Assembly: GCA_045222295.1 (NCBI GenBank)
Contig: JBGUXP010000022.1
Span: 1-64,000, forward strand
DNA: 64,000 nucleotides
Direction of reading: 5' to 3'
Source of the DNA: Colimorpha sp045222295
GTDB taxonomy: Bacteria > Bacteroidota > Bacteroidia > Bacteroidales > P3
The notes under the pieces are model-generated. The model saw nothing but the letters and a program-made list of their open reading frames with translations. It searched no databases and was not told the DNA's origin. Below, one piece after another: positions 37,398-45,427 of this stretch; within the stretch, counting starts at the first letter, position 1, and each line of letters starts with the position of its first letter. The position numbers and the translations under genes were made by a program.

Positions 37398-37472
37398 CAC
37401 ATTTTTTTCTTTCTGTGGGAAAAAAGATGATTATTTTTTTATTTTTTTTTCTTGCGTTTGAGAAAAAAACGT

Positions 37473-37480
37473 TACCTTTG
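37473..37480 (+). promoter_or_regulatory. -7 box of rho, with a long leader
   Basis: TACCTTTG; it leaves a leader of about 125 nt before the rho ATG at 37614. rho leaders are often sites of autoregulation; no clear fold was found. Confidence 0.55.
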
Positions 37481-37613
37481 CATCATCAAAATAGGAGTGT
37501 TGAGAGGGCGATTCTTCTTTGTTTATTTTGATATTCAGCATTTTAAATTTAATTTGAATTTGTGTTGTATGAGTTATGTGTATGGAAATAATAAGGAATA
37601 TTATATATAATAT

Positions 37614-39467
37614 ATGTACAGCAAGACAGAACTTACTGCAAAAGCTCACATTGAGCTTATAGAGATAGCCAAGGGTATGGGTATTTCGAAAGCCGCGCGC
37701 CTTAATGCGCAGGAACTCGTTTATAAAATATTAGACCACCAGGCGGCCAATCCAGTCCCTCAGGCTGCGCAGCAGCATTCCGGTGACGAACAGCCTCGCA
37801 AGCGCCAGCATATGAAACCCAAGATGTTGGCAGAGTCGGCCATGAAGACACCAGAGTTGCACAAGAAGGCTAATAAAGGAGCTAAAAAAGAGGAGAACGC
37901 AGAGCGTAGAGTGGTGAAAGAAGAGAAGGTTGGCATTCCCGACTTGAACATAGAGATGCCCACGGTGCCCGAGGTGCCCGAGGTGTTAAGCCCGATGGGC
38001 CGTCCTTTCTTCCGCACCAGTGCCCCTGTTGCTGAGGTGTCACAAGGATCTGTACAGGCCGTCGCAGAGGAAACAGCGCCGAGAGAGGCCTCGGAAACTC
38101 CTGTAGAACTCGCATCTTCCGATGAACAGCAATCTGCCAAGAAAAAACGGGGCCGTCCCAAGAAAGCCTCCGAGGCCAAGAAGGAGTCTGCAATTCTTGC
38201 CCCTCAGCCTACCCAAGACCCTAAGGACTCTAAAGAACCTATTGACACTAATGACTCAAAAGCCCCGGTTTCACTCCAAGACCCCCAAGAGAAACCCGCT
38301 GCGCAGCCAGAACCCAAACCCGAGCCGCGTCGGGAATACCGATTTGAACATGAGGGTGTGATTGAGGCTGAGGGTGTCTTGGAGATGGTGCCCGACGGTT
38401 ATGGTTTCCTGCGTTCGAGCGACTACAACTATCTGTCGTCGCCCGACGATATTTACGTATCGCCTGCTCAGATTCGCAATTATGGTTTGAAGACTGGCGA
38501 TACGGTGCGCGGGATGGTGCGTCCTCCCCGCGAGGGCGACAAGTTCTTCCCAATAGTGAAGATTGTTGAAATTAACGGCCTGACACCAGAGCGTATTCGC
38601 GACCGCATACCTTTCGAGAGCATGACGCCGCTCTTCCCCAATGAGAAGTTCAAACTCACAGGTCATCCCCAAGAGACCATGTCGACACGCATCATTGACC
38701 TCTTTACCCCCATTGGAAAGGGACAGCGTGGCCTCATAGTAGCACAGCCCAAGACGGGTAAGACGACCCTGCTCAAGGAGATTGCCAATGCGATAGCCTA
38801 TAACCATCCCGAGGTGTATCTTATGGTGCTGCTCATCGACGAGCGTCCCGAGGAGGTGACCGATATGCAGCGCAGTGTGAAGGCCGAGGTGATAGCATCT
38901 ACCTTTGACGAGCCTGCCGACCGCCATGTGCGCATCGCCAATATTGTCCTCGAAAAGGCCAAGCGTCTCACCGAGTGCGGCCATGATGTGGTCATCGTCC
39001 TCGACTCCATCACCCGTCTGGCGCGTGCCTACAATACGGTGCAGCCTGCCAGCGGTAAGGTGCTGTCGGGCGGTGTGGAGGCCAATGCGTTGCAGAAACC
39101 CAAGCGCTTCTTCGGTGCTGCACGAAATATTGAGAACGGCGGCTCTCTGACCATTATCGCGACAGCCCTCACGGAGACAGGCAGCAAGATGGACGACGTG
39201 ATTTTCGAGGAATTCAAGGGTACGGGCAATATGGAGCTGCAGCTTGACCGCAAGTTGGCCAATAAGCGCATCTATCCTGCCATTGACTTGACAGCCTCCT
39301 CAACACGCCGCGACGACTTGCTGGTGAAGCCCGACATCCTGACACGTAGTGTGGTGCTGCGCAACCATCTTACAGACCTCACGCCCATTGAGGCAATGGA
39401 GTTCCTACAGAAGCAGATGGTTCATACCCGTGATAACGAAGAGTTTCTCTATACAATGGATAAGTAG
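37614..39467 (+). CDS. rho: Transcription termination factor Rho, long-insert type, with repeat-derived stretch
   Basis: 617 residues, about 200 more than E. coli Rho. An N-terminal helical Rho-N domain (1-45) is followed by a disordered insert (about 55-240) rich in Lys, Glu and Pro. The RNA-binding cold-shock domain comes next (GVLEMVPDGYGFLRSSDYNY), then the ATPase with Walker A QPKTGKTTL, Walker B LMVLLIDERPEEV and the Q/R-loop region. Long inserts are normal in Bacteroidetes Rho. Here part of it (residues 202-216) comes from 9-bp repeat units: DPK-DSK-EPI-DTN-DSK. Another stretch contains KKKRGRPKKA, an AT-hook-like motif. Hexameric RNA helicase that ends transcripts. Confidence 0.97.
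   Translation: MYSKTELTAKAHIELIEIAKGMGISKAARLNAQELVYKILDHQAANPVPQAAQQHSGDEQPRKRQHMKPKMLAESAMKTPELHKKANKGAKKEENAERRVVKEEKVGIPDLNIEMPTVPEVPEVLSPMGRPFFRTSAPVAEVSQGSVQAVAEETAPREASETPVELASSDEQQSAKKKRGRPKKASEAKKESAILAPQPTQDPKDSKEPIDTNDSKAPVSLQDPQEKPAAQPEPKPEPRREYRFEHEGVIEAEGVLEMVPDGYGFLRSSDYNYLSSPDDIYVSPAQIRNYGLKTGDTVRGMVRPPREGDKFFPIVKIVEINGLTPERIRDRIPFESMTPLFPNEKFKLTGHPQETMSTRIIDLFTPIGKGQRGLIVAQPKTGKTTLLKEIANAIAYNHPEVYLMVLLIDERPEEVTDMQRSVKAEVIASTFDEPADRHVRIANIVLEKAKRLTECGHDVVIVLDSITRLARAYNTVQPASGKVLSGGVEANALQKPKRFFGAARNIENGGSLTIIATALTETGSKMDDVIFEEFKGTGNMELQLDRKLANKRIYPAIDLTASSTRRDDLLVKPDILTRSVVLRNHLTDLTPIEAMEFLQKQMVHTRDNEEFLYTMDK
38217..38261. repeat. 9-bp repeat tract in the rho insert
   Basis: GACCCTAAG, GACTCTAAA, GAACCTATT, GACACTAAT and GACTCAAAA, in frame with rho. 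Same unit family as in mutL, after glyA and after ltaE. Confidence 0.8.
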
Positions 39468-39488
39468 GGTTTACGGTTTAAAGTTTAC
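39468..39488. repeat. GGTTTAC 7-bp tract between rho and ltaE
   Basis: GGTTTAC, GGTTTAA and AGTTTAC follow the rho stop directly. The same order of units (GGTTTAC, GGTTTAA, AGTT) is found inside the RNase P RNA gene at 56254. Confidence 0.75.
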
Positions 39489-39494
39489 TGAAAA

Positions 39495-40562
39495 ATGAAA
39501 AGAGGATTTGGTAGTGACAATCATTCGGGCATCAGCCCGGAGGTGCTGCGGGCTATAGCCGACGCCAATACCGACCATGCCTTGGCCTATGGCGATGACG
39601 AGTGGTGTGCCCGCACGGAATGTTTCTTCCGTGATGCCTTTGGTTCCCAGGCCAAGGTATACTTTGTCTTCAATGGTACCGGGGCTAATGTGCTGAATAT
39701 TGATGCCATGTGCCGTTCGCATGAAGCGGTGGTCTGTGCAGAGACGGCGCATATCAACGTTGACGAGTGTGGTGCTCCGCAACGCGTGGTGGGCTGCCGC
39801 CTGCTGACGGTGGATACCCCCGACGGTAAACTCACTCCTGCTCTTGTGCGTACGCGCCTCCACGGATTCGGCTTCGAGCACCATTCGCAGCCTCGTGCCA
39901 TTAGCATCTCACAGCCCACAGAGTTGGGGACCCTCTATTCCCTCGATGAGATTAGTGCTCTTGCCGACCTCGCACACGAGTACAATATGTATTTACATAT
40001 GGATGGTGCCCGTTTGGCCAATGCGGCCGTAGCCTTGGGGTGCTCTTTCAAGGAAATGACCACCAACCTTGGTGTCGACTGTCTCTCTTTCGGTGGCACC
40101 AAGAACGGCCTCCTGATGGGCGAGAGTGTGGTGATACTTAATCCAACCCTCGATGTCGACCTCAAATACCGCCGCAAGCAGATGACGCAGCTCTCCAGTA
40201 AGATGCGCTTTATGGCTGCACAGTTCGAAGCGTATTTGCAAGGAGTGAAAGGGTGTGAAAGGACAAATGCAGAAAATATTATGCCGTTGTGGTATAGGAA
40301 TGCTGCTCACAGCAATGCTATGGCACAGCTACTCTACAAAGAAGTGCATTCTTTAGGAGTTAAGGTGATGTACCCCGTGCAGGTCAATAGCGTCTTCGTG
40401 CAGCTGCCCGCCGACGTGTGGCATGCCCTGCAGAAGGAATACTTCTTCTACGATTGGGATGAAGCAGAGAACATTGTCCGCTGGATGTGTTCCTTCGACA
40501 CCACTGAAGAGGACATCCACGCCTTTGTCGTCGCCCTGAAAAAGCACCTCCAACGCCCCTAA
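39495..40562 (+). CDS. ltaE: Low-specificity L-threonine aldolase
   Basis: 355 residues, fold-type I PLP enzyme. The PLP Lys is in SFGGTKNGLLMGE; FNGTGANVLNID, ETAHINVDECGAP and MDGARLANA are further landmarks of the family. It splits threonine or allo-threonine to glycine and acetaldehyde. The stop codon TAA is provided by the first unit of a 9-bp repeat tract. It follows rho by 27 nt, so it may be cotranscribed with it. With glyA and gcvH, it is the third glycine-related gene in the window, without a common operon. Confidence 0.94.
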   Translation: MKRGFGSDNHSGISPEVLRAIADANTDHALAYGDDEWCARTECFFRDAFGSQAKVYFVFNGTGANVLNIDAMCRSHEAVVCAETAHINVDECGAPQRVVGCRLLTVDTPDGKLTPALVRTRLHGFGFEHHSQPRAISISQPTELGTLYSLDEISALADLAHEYNMYLHMDGARLANAAVALGCSFKEMTTNLGVDCLSFGGTKNGLLMGESVVILNPTLDVDLKYRRKQMTQLSSKMRFMAAQFEAYLQGVKGCERTNAENIMPLWYRNAAHSNAMAQLLYKEVHSLGVKVMYPVQVNSVFVQLPADVWHALQKEYFFYDWDEAENIVRWMCSFDTTEEDIHAFVVALKKHLQRP

Positions 40563-40606
40563 AGTCCCTAGAGTCTCTAGGGTCCCTAAGGTCTCTAGAG
40601 TCCCTC
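40557..40606. repeat. 9-bp tract that supplies the ltaE stop
   Basis: CCCTAAAGT, CCCTAGAGT, CTCTAGGGT, CCCTAAGGT, CTCTAGAGT and CCCTCCAAA. The first unit holds the ltaE TAA; the next three hold in-frame TAG, TAG and TAA, so the tract is a set of backup stops. Confidence 0.85.
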
Positions 40607-40656
40607 CAAAAAAAAATCACCACAACTGGTGACCCCTTTCATCTGCAGAATAACAG

Positions 40657-40664
40657 TAATTTTG
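40657..40664 (+). promoter_or_regulatory. -7 box of feoB
   Basis: TAATTTTG, 20 nt before the feoB ATG. No FeoA gene or iron-box is seen. Confidence 0.55.
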
Positions 40665-40683
40665 CAGCATAAAACGATATTGA

Positions 40684-42705
40684 ATGAAACGATATAAAAT
40701 AGTCGTAACGGGAGCATCAAACAGCGGTAAGTCAGAGCTCTGCAAGTCATTGCAAGAGGCTGTCGCCTGTCGTGCTGACGGGGTGAAAATTGACTGGGTT
40801 GAGGTGCATGACTGCGAGATTGTGGAGTCTCACAATCCCGATGTGGTGCTGCAGGTTGTTGATAGTACCGACCTTGACGAGAGCCTCGTCTTCACTCCTC
40901 AGCTCATCGACATGCACCGCCGCTTGCTTCTGGCATTCAACAAATACGACCTTCTTCTCTCTACCGGCCATTCCCTCGATGTCGGCAGCATCGAGAAGCA
41001 GATGGGTGTCCTTGCTCGTATCGTAAACCCATTGACTGGTGAGGGTATCGACGATCTTGCCTCGCAGGTCATCAGCGCCGCCGAGGGTAGGGTGGAGGTC
41101 TTGCGTCACGTCCATGTCGACTATGGTCAGGATGTCATGCATGCCGTCAAACGCATCATCAACTTCCTTGCCCATCATCACTCATCACTCATCACTCATC
41201 ACTCTAAGCGCTATCTCGCCATTCGCCTTCTCGAGCGCCCAGAGGAGACGCTTCCGCTCTTCCAGACCGAATCTTATTATAACGATCTCGCAGCACTTGT
41301 CGAGCGCGAGCGGCACCAGCTTCTTCTCGAGCTCAAACGCAGCCCTGAGGACATTATCCACGAGGCTCGTCATGGTTATGTCAGTGGAGCACTCGCTACC
41401 GCACTCACCCATAGCGACGACGATAGCGACCATACCCTCCAGCAGCGTGTCGACGCTGTTCTCACTAATCGCTGGATGGGCTTCCCCATCCTTGTAGCTG
41501 TCTTGTTTGTTGTCTTCGAGTGCACCTTCACCTTGGGGGCTTATCCGCAGGACTGGATACAGGCTGGCATCGACGCCCTCTGCTCCTGGCTCTCCTCCGC
41601 AATGCCCGGAGGGTGGTTCTCTTCGATGATTGTCGACGGTGTCGTACAAGGCGTGGGAGCAGTTCTTGCTTTCCTCCCCAACATCATTATACTCTTTTTC
41701 TTCCTCTCCATTCTCGAAGATATCGGCTATATGGCGCGTGCAGCCTACCTCATGGACGGCATCATGCACCGTGTGGGGCTCCACGGCCGTTCCTTCATAC
41801 CCATGCTTGTCGGCTTCGGCTGCAATGTCCCGGCCATCATGGCGGCGCGCGACATACAGAACCGCCGCGACCGCACCCTCACCATGCTCATGATTCCCTT
41901 CATGAGCTGCTCGGCCCGCTTGCCTGTCTACCTCCTGCTGGTCTCCGCATTCTTCGCCGACTATAAGGCGCTGGTGATGATCTCTCTCTACCTTGTCGGC
42001 ATTCTCCTCTCCATTCTCTTCGCATTGGTCATGAAGCACACTCCTTGGTTCCGCAAGGATCGTGACGAGGACTACGTCAGCGAGCTGCCTGCCTTCCGTC
42101 GTCCCACCCTCCGCAACACCGGCATGCACATCTGGGAGCGCTGCGCCGACTACCTGAAGAAAATCTCCACCGTCATCCTTCTGGCTTCCGTCATCATCTG
42201 GGCACTCAGCTTCTTCCCTCGCCCCACCAGCAATGCGGCAGCCAGCTCCCCTCTCGACAACTCCTATCTCGCAGCCATCGGACGCGCCATCGACCCCGTG
42301 ATGGAGCCCCTGGGTTTCGATTGGAAGATGAATGTCTGCATCCTCACTGGTCTCCCAGCCAAGGAAGCCATTGTCAGCACCATGGCCATCCTCTACCACG
42401 ACTCTGCTCCCGTAGCGCCAGCCAGCTCCCCCTCTAAGCTAGAGGGGGTGGACGCCCAACGGGCGGACGGGGGCGTGTGTCAAGACGACGAGCTCGCCCT
42501 GGCTACAACCCTCCGCGAGCGCCACATCTTCACTCCCGCCACAGCCTTCGGCTTCATGATGTTCGTCCTGCTCTACTTCCCCTGTGTAGCCACTATCGCC
42601 ACTCTCCGCCGCCAGATTGGACGTGGATGGGCCGCCTTCTCGGTCGTCAACTCCCTCCTCCTCGCCTGGCTCATGGCTTTCCTGATCCACTTGTTGTTTG
42701 TCTAA
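40684..42705 (+). CDS. feoB: Ferrous iron transporter FeoB with a reduced G domain and two repeat inserts
   Basis: 673 residues. The membrane part (from about 260) is typical: VLAFLPNIIILFFFLSILEDIGYMARAAYLMD with the two Gate motifs, GFGCNVPAIMAARDI, and the C-terminal GLPAKEAIVSTMA. The N-terminal G domain is unusual. The P-loop is GASNSGKS and the G4 motif is FNKYD, but the switch region with DxPG (G3) is missing, and only about 45 residues separate P-loop and the strand PDVVLQVVD instead of about 80. Two inserts come from repeats: SSLITHHS (7-bp tract, 41175-41202) and SPSKLEGVDAQRADGGVC (palindromic element, 42424-42483). FeoA is neither fused nor adjacent. Confidence 0.93.
   Translation: MKRYKIVVTGASNSGKSELCKSLQEAVACRADGVKIDWVEVHDCEIVESHNPDVVLQVVDSTDLDESLVFTPQLIDMHRRLLLAFNKYDLLLSTGHSLDVGSIEKQMGVLARIVNPLTGEGIDDLASQVISAAEGRVEVLRHVHVDYGQDVMHAVKRIINFLAHHHSSLITHHSKRYLAIRLLERPEETLPLFQTESYYNDLAALVERERHQLLLELKRSPEDIIHEARHGYVSGALATALTHSDDDSDHTLQQRVDAVLTNRWMGFPILVAVLFVVFECTFTLGAYPQDWIQAGIDALCSWLSSAMPGGWFSSMIVDGVVQGVGAVLAFLPNIIILFFFLSILEDIGYMARAAYLMDGIMHRVGLHGRSFIPMLVGFGCNVPAIMAARDIQNRRDRTLTMLMIPFMSCSARLPVYLLLVSAFFADYKALVMISLYLVGILLSILFALVMKHTPWFRKDRDEDYVSELPAFRRPTLRNTGMHIWERCADYLKKISTVILLASVIIWALSFFPRPTSNAAASSPLDNSYLAAIGRAIDPVMEPLGFDWKMNVCILTGLPAKEAIVSTMAILYHDSAPVAPASSPSKLEGVDAQRADGGVCQDDELALATTLRERHIFTPATAFGFMMFVLLYFPCVATIATLRRQIGRGWAAFSVVNSLLLAWLMAFLIHLLFV
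41175..41202. repeat. TCATCAC 7-bp tract in feoB
   Basis: Four perfect TCATCAC units (28 nt) in frame; the length is not a multiple of 3, so gain or loss of one unit would break the gene. Confidence 0.87.
42424..42483 (+). repeat. Two-hairpin palindromic element, copy 2 (in feoB)
   Basis: Hairpin 1: CCCCCTCTA (42428-42436), loop AGC, TAGAGGGGG (42440-42448). Hairpin 2: CGCCC (42453-42457), loop AAC, GGGCG (42461-42465). Tail GACGGGGGCGTGTGT. About 55 of 60 bases match copy 1, and the A-T pair of hairpin 2 in copy 1 is a C-G pair here. Confidence 0.9.
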
Positions 42706-42716
42706 TGGTAAAATAA

Positions 42717-42752
42717 CAAGACTCCCCGCAGGTACTACTGCGGGGAGTCTTG
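42717..42752. terminator. Long bidirectional terminator between feoB and the DUF6266 gene
   Basis: CAAGACTCCCCGCAG (42717-42731) pairs perfectly over 15 bp with CTGCGGGGAGTCTTG (42738-42752). The T-rich flank favours the minus-strand gene. Confidence 0.83.
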
Positions 42753-42772
42753 TTGAGCTGTCTGACAATGGA

Positions 42773-43426
42773 TCAGCCGATATTGCCGCTGCCGATATAG
42801 ACGCTGTCGCTCGTGAGGCCGGCATTGAAGATGTCGCCGCCGAGGGTGAAGCCCCACAGGTGCACCTTCATGCCACCCCAGTAGGAGGGCACCATGATGC
42901 TGATGCTCTTGACACTGCGCTTCACGGGAGCCGACAGGATGCCACCCTTGGTGTCGGGACAGTAGACGAAGAGGTATACCTGATCGTCGAGACTCGTCTT
43001 GTCAATCTCCTCGTTGGTGTCGAAGGCTACCTCCACCTGCTGGGGAGTGTCGAAGTCCGCCGTGCCGAACTGCACGCCTGGCAGCGACCCGTTGGCGACC
43101 TCGAGGTCGGCGTAGTCAATGGTTACCGAGTCGACGGTGGTGGCCTGCACGGCCTCCCAGTTCTTCTTCACGAAGACATTGGCCTCGGTAGTGCGGCTGC
43201 GGGAAGCGTCATTGTGCAGGCCGAGGCGGATGGCCGACAGGAAAGCAGAAGCCAGGTCGCTGATGGCCGTGAAGCGGGCTCGTACCAGCAGCTGGGAGTT
43301 GTTCTTGCTGTCATGGATGCGACGCACATAGGCTCGCATCACGGGGGTGCCTTTCCAGAAAGAGCCCACAACGGTGCCCACTTTTCCAAAGAAACCATCC
43401 AGAATTCCACGATTGATTGTTGCCAT
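42773..43426 (-). CDS. DUF6266 family protein
   Basis: 217 residues. The N-terminus (MATINRGILDGFFGKVGTVVGSFWKG) and the Arg-rich stretch VMRAYVRRIHDS match the DUF6266 family that I know from Bacteroidetes; these proteins are small, soluble and of unknown function, and often occur in several copies. The C-terminal half is a beta domain (VTIDYADLEVANGSLPGVQ, TPQQVEVAFDTNEEID, VYLFVYCPDTKGG). No signal peptide. It lies in the accessory block with an HTH protein upstream on the same strand. Confidence 0.75.
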   Translation of the reverse strand: MATINRGILDGFFGKVGTVVGSFWKGTPVMRAYVRRIHDSKNNSQLLVRARFTAISDLASAFLSAIRLGLHNDASRSRTTEANVFVKKNWEAVQATTVDSVTIDYADLEVANGSLPGVQFGTADFDTPQQVEVAFDTNEEIDKTSLDDQVYLFVYCPDTKGGILSAPVKRSVKSISIMVPSYWGGMKVHLWGFTLGGDIFNAGLTSDSVYIGSGNIG

Positions 43427-43587
43427 AATTTTTAATGTTTTAAAAGGTTAATAAAAAATGTTTTTTTCTTTTGTCCCCTCGGGTGGCCCGCCTTCGGAGA
43501 CTGCTTTGTCGGTCGCGACGACAATGACAATATACGTCCTATGATGCGGCAAGGTGAAAATGTTCCGCTTGTTTCCATCTTTTGCCG

Positions 43588-44052
43588 TTAGTTTCCTTCT
43601 GTTTCCTCTAGGGAATTAATGGCTGTATTGTCGAAACGGCCGTTGTCCAGGATGGCGTTGCGTTGCAATACATCCTCTATCTCGTCGCGCGAATAGTAGA
43701 GTTTGCGTCCCAGCAGCGAGGGATGGAAGATGCCGCGTCGTGTCCAGTTGCGAAGGGTGCGCACCGACACATGCAGTATGCGGCACACGTCGGCCACGTC
43801 CAGCCACTCCACAGCCGGTACATGGTCGGGACGCTCCACGGCGAGGGTCGTGGTGCCCCGTGTGGCAGGGTATTCGCGGTGCATCAGTTTCTCTATCTGA
43901 CTGTTGCTCATTTTGTTGCCGAGACGGATGCTGATGCTGAAGTTGCCAATCCGCCCGTCGGGCGTGCGGTAAAGCACATAGACCAGCGAGGGCTCCGCCT
44001 CGTAGTCCAACTCAAGGATATGCAGGATTTCCTGCAGGGTCTCTTTCGTCAT
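43588..44052 (-). CDS. Helix-turn-helix (MerR/excisionase-like) DNA-binding protein
   Basis: 154 residues. The C-terminal half has a clear helix-turn-helix of the excisionase/HTH_17 kind: DVADVCRILHVSVRTLRNWTRRGIFHPSLLGRKLYYSRDEIEDVL, at about 84-130 (quoted in parts in the family). The N-terminal half (about 1-75) is a small alpha/beta domain with LVYVLYRTPDGRIGNFSISI, for which I have no name. It may regulate the DUF6266 gene downstream or the divergent unknown ORF, whose promoter lies 170 nt away. Confidence 0.8.
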   Translation of the reverse strand: MTKETLQEILHILELDYEAEPSLVYVLYRTPDGRIGNFSISIRLGNKMSNSQIEKLMHREYPATRGTTTLAVERPDHVPAVEWLDVADVCRILHVSVRTLRNWTRRGIFHPSLLGRKLYYSRDEIEDVLQRNAILDNGRFDNTAINSLEETEGN

Positions 44053-44219
44053 TTTTCTTTTCTCCTTTCTTTATGTTTGTTGTTTGTCGCCGGCAAAAGT
44101 AGACCTTCTTCCATAGATGAAAAGGCTAGGGGAGAGGAGGTGTCATTTGATTGGTGTCGGTGGTGTTATTTCGGTATATTAAAAGTGATATAATAGTTGT
44201 ATTTTTGAGAAATAATACC

Positions 44220-44227
44220 TACCTTTG
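44220..44227 (+). promoter_or_regulatory. -7 box of the unknown GC-rich ORF
   Basis: TACCTTTG, with TTG 21 nt upstream (44196-44198); 41 nt before the ATG. Confidence 0.55.
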
Positions 44228-44268
44228 CACTTTGATTCCATGTCCCGGAGTGGCATGGACTGGAAGCT

Positions 44269-45006
44269 ATGTCGCTGACAGAGTGGTTAAAAACGGCTTA
44301 TGGGGTGGATTTCCTCCCGGGGGGCGGACTGCATGGCGGCCCGCTGGCCGAGGCCTTCTGTCGTGCCCTTGAGGAGGCTGGGCTGGATTACGGGACCCAG
44401 CGTGCCGCTCTCGTCGAGGCTGCCGACCGCCGCCACGATCTGGCCTTCGGCAATGCTTGTCTCGACCATGCCGAAGCCATCGATGCCTACCTTGCAAGGC
44501 GTGCCGCCTTGGTAGACCGTGAGGTGAGAAAATGTCGTTCCGGTGTTGTCAAAAACAAGGAATGGGCTGCCGGTGCCGAGTATGCCGAGCTGCGTTTTGC
44601 CGCCGCCCGGCCGCCCGACGGCGACCTGCTCGATGCTGTCGACGACATGTGTCGGCGGCTGGCCGGAGAGGGCTATGTGGAGCTCCGCGACGACGTGGTG
44701 CGCGACCTGCGACAAGGGCTGGGTTACTACCGCCCCGGCGAGGACCCTGTGCGCCGCCGCCATACCGTGCGGTGGCTTCGCGGTCAGAACGCCCTCCTCT
44801 GCTGGATAGCTGTCATGCTCGGTGGCCGTGACCCTCTCATACGTGTGGCCGGTGGTGCCCCTGGCTGTTGGGTCACCGCCGCAAGCCTCTTCGTTGACCG
44901 TCAAGGACGGGCCTTCACCTATGCGCGCCTCGAACATGGTGTCCTCCGCAACGAGCTCCAGGAGCGCTGGCTCCTCTCCTTGATTCCCCGCAGTCCGTGG
45001 TTTTGA
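44269..45006 (+). CDS. Unknown GC-rich cytoplasmic protein
   Basis: 245 residues, no signal peptide or membrane helix. Composition is striking: Arg, Ala, Leu, Gly and Asp dominate and Lys is rare, with GC far above neighbours. The sequence is helical with RALEEAGLDYGTQRAALVEAA and DDMCRRLAGEGYVELRDDVVRDL. The C-terminal third has Cys and Trp (LLCWIAVMLGGRDPL, GCWVTAASLFVDRQ). I recognise no family. It lies between the HTH/DUF6266 pair and the giant T9SS protein and ends before two nested inverted repeats. Composition suggests transfer or an unusual expression level. Confidence 0.7.
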   Translation: MSLTEWLKTAYGVDFLPGGGLHGGPLAEAFCRALEEAGLDYGTQRAALVEAADRRHDLAFGNACLDHAEAIDAYLARRAALVDREVRKCRSGVVKNKEWAAGAEYAELRFAAARPPDGDLLDAVDDMCRRLAGEGYVELRDDVVRDLRQGLGYYRPGEDPVRRRHTVRWLRGQNALLCWIAVMLGGRDPLIRVAGGAPGCWVTAASLFVDRQGRAFTYARLEHGVLRNELQERWLLSLIPRSPWF

Positions 45007-45036
45007 TTTAACAAAAATTAAGATTCTGTTGTCCTG

Positions 45037-45113
45037 TTTTGGGGTAAAAATGCTTTTGGGTTCGTAAAAAGGGGTGTTTCATTCACCCAAAATAAGCGAT
45101 TTTTACCCCAAAA
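45037..45113. repeat. Nested inverted repeat 1
   Basis: Outer arms TTTTGGGGTAAAAA (45037-45050) and TTTTTACCCCAAAA (45100-45113), perfect over 14 bp. Inner arms CTTTTGGGT and ACCCAAAA (45053-45062 and 45085-45092). Could be a terminator/attenuator or a protein binding site. Confidence 0.8.
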
Positions 45114-45129
45114 GACTTTTCTTTAGTCG

Positions 45130-45196
45130 AAAAATTTTCCTCTAAGCGAAAAAAAAATTTCCTCCAGTGGAAATTTCCGTTAGAGGAAAAATTTTT
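45130..45196. repeat. Nested inverted repeat 2
   Basis: Outer arms AAAAATTTTCCTCTAA (45130-45145) and TTAGAGGAAAAATTTTT (45180-45196). Inner arms AAATTTCC (45155-45162) and GGAAATTT (45169-45176), perfect. It follows repeat 1 by 16 nt and precedes the micro-ORFs. Confidence 0.8.
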
Positions 45197-45239
45197 ACTA
45201 GAAAATTATTTTTTTTGCGTACCGAAAAAAAAACTTTCT

Positions 45240-45392
45240 ATGTCGACAAAACTAATTATTCTTCTCTCGCTCGGTGCCCTGGTCCTCGGGACACTCATCT
45301 GGCAGATTGTCCGTGCCTGGCGCTACCGCAAGAACCATCCCGACGAAATCTTCTGGCCCTACAACGGCATTTTAAACGACAAAAAGAAATGA
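45240..45392 (+). CDS. 50-residue membrane peptide before the T9SS surface protein
   Basis: ATG at 45240; the product begins MSTKLIILLSLGALVLG, continues with TLIWQIVRAWRYRKNHPDE and ends in LNDKKK. One transmembrane helix (about 5-24) followed by a basic, then acidic tail, orientation N-out or N-in unclear. Too short for standard gene callers. Its stop overlaps the next ATG (ATGA). Overlapped in another frame by a longer ORF (45167-45427) that has no sensible sequence. Possibly a small partner of the surface protein or a leader peptide for coupling. Confidence 0.6.
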   Translation: MSTKLIILLSLGALVLGTLIWQIVRAWRYRKNHPDEIFWPYNGILNDKKK

Positions 45393-45427
45393 ACGATAAC
45401 AGCGACAAAAAAGACAACGAAATATGA
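45389..45427 (+). CDS. 12-residue coupling micro-ORF
   Basis: MNDNSDKKDNEI, starting in the stop of the 50-residue peptide and ending in the start of the T9SS gene (each with a 4-nt ATGA overlap). It looks like a device for termination-reinitiation rather than a functional peptide. Confidence 0.45.
   Translation: MNDNSDKKDNEI

Noticed and set aside
45167..45427. 86-codon ORF before the T9SS gene
   Set aside because: Its frame gives a senseless chain over the membrane peptide at 45240; only its last 12 codons (the micro-ORF) are of interest.
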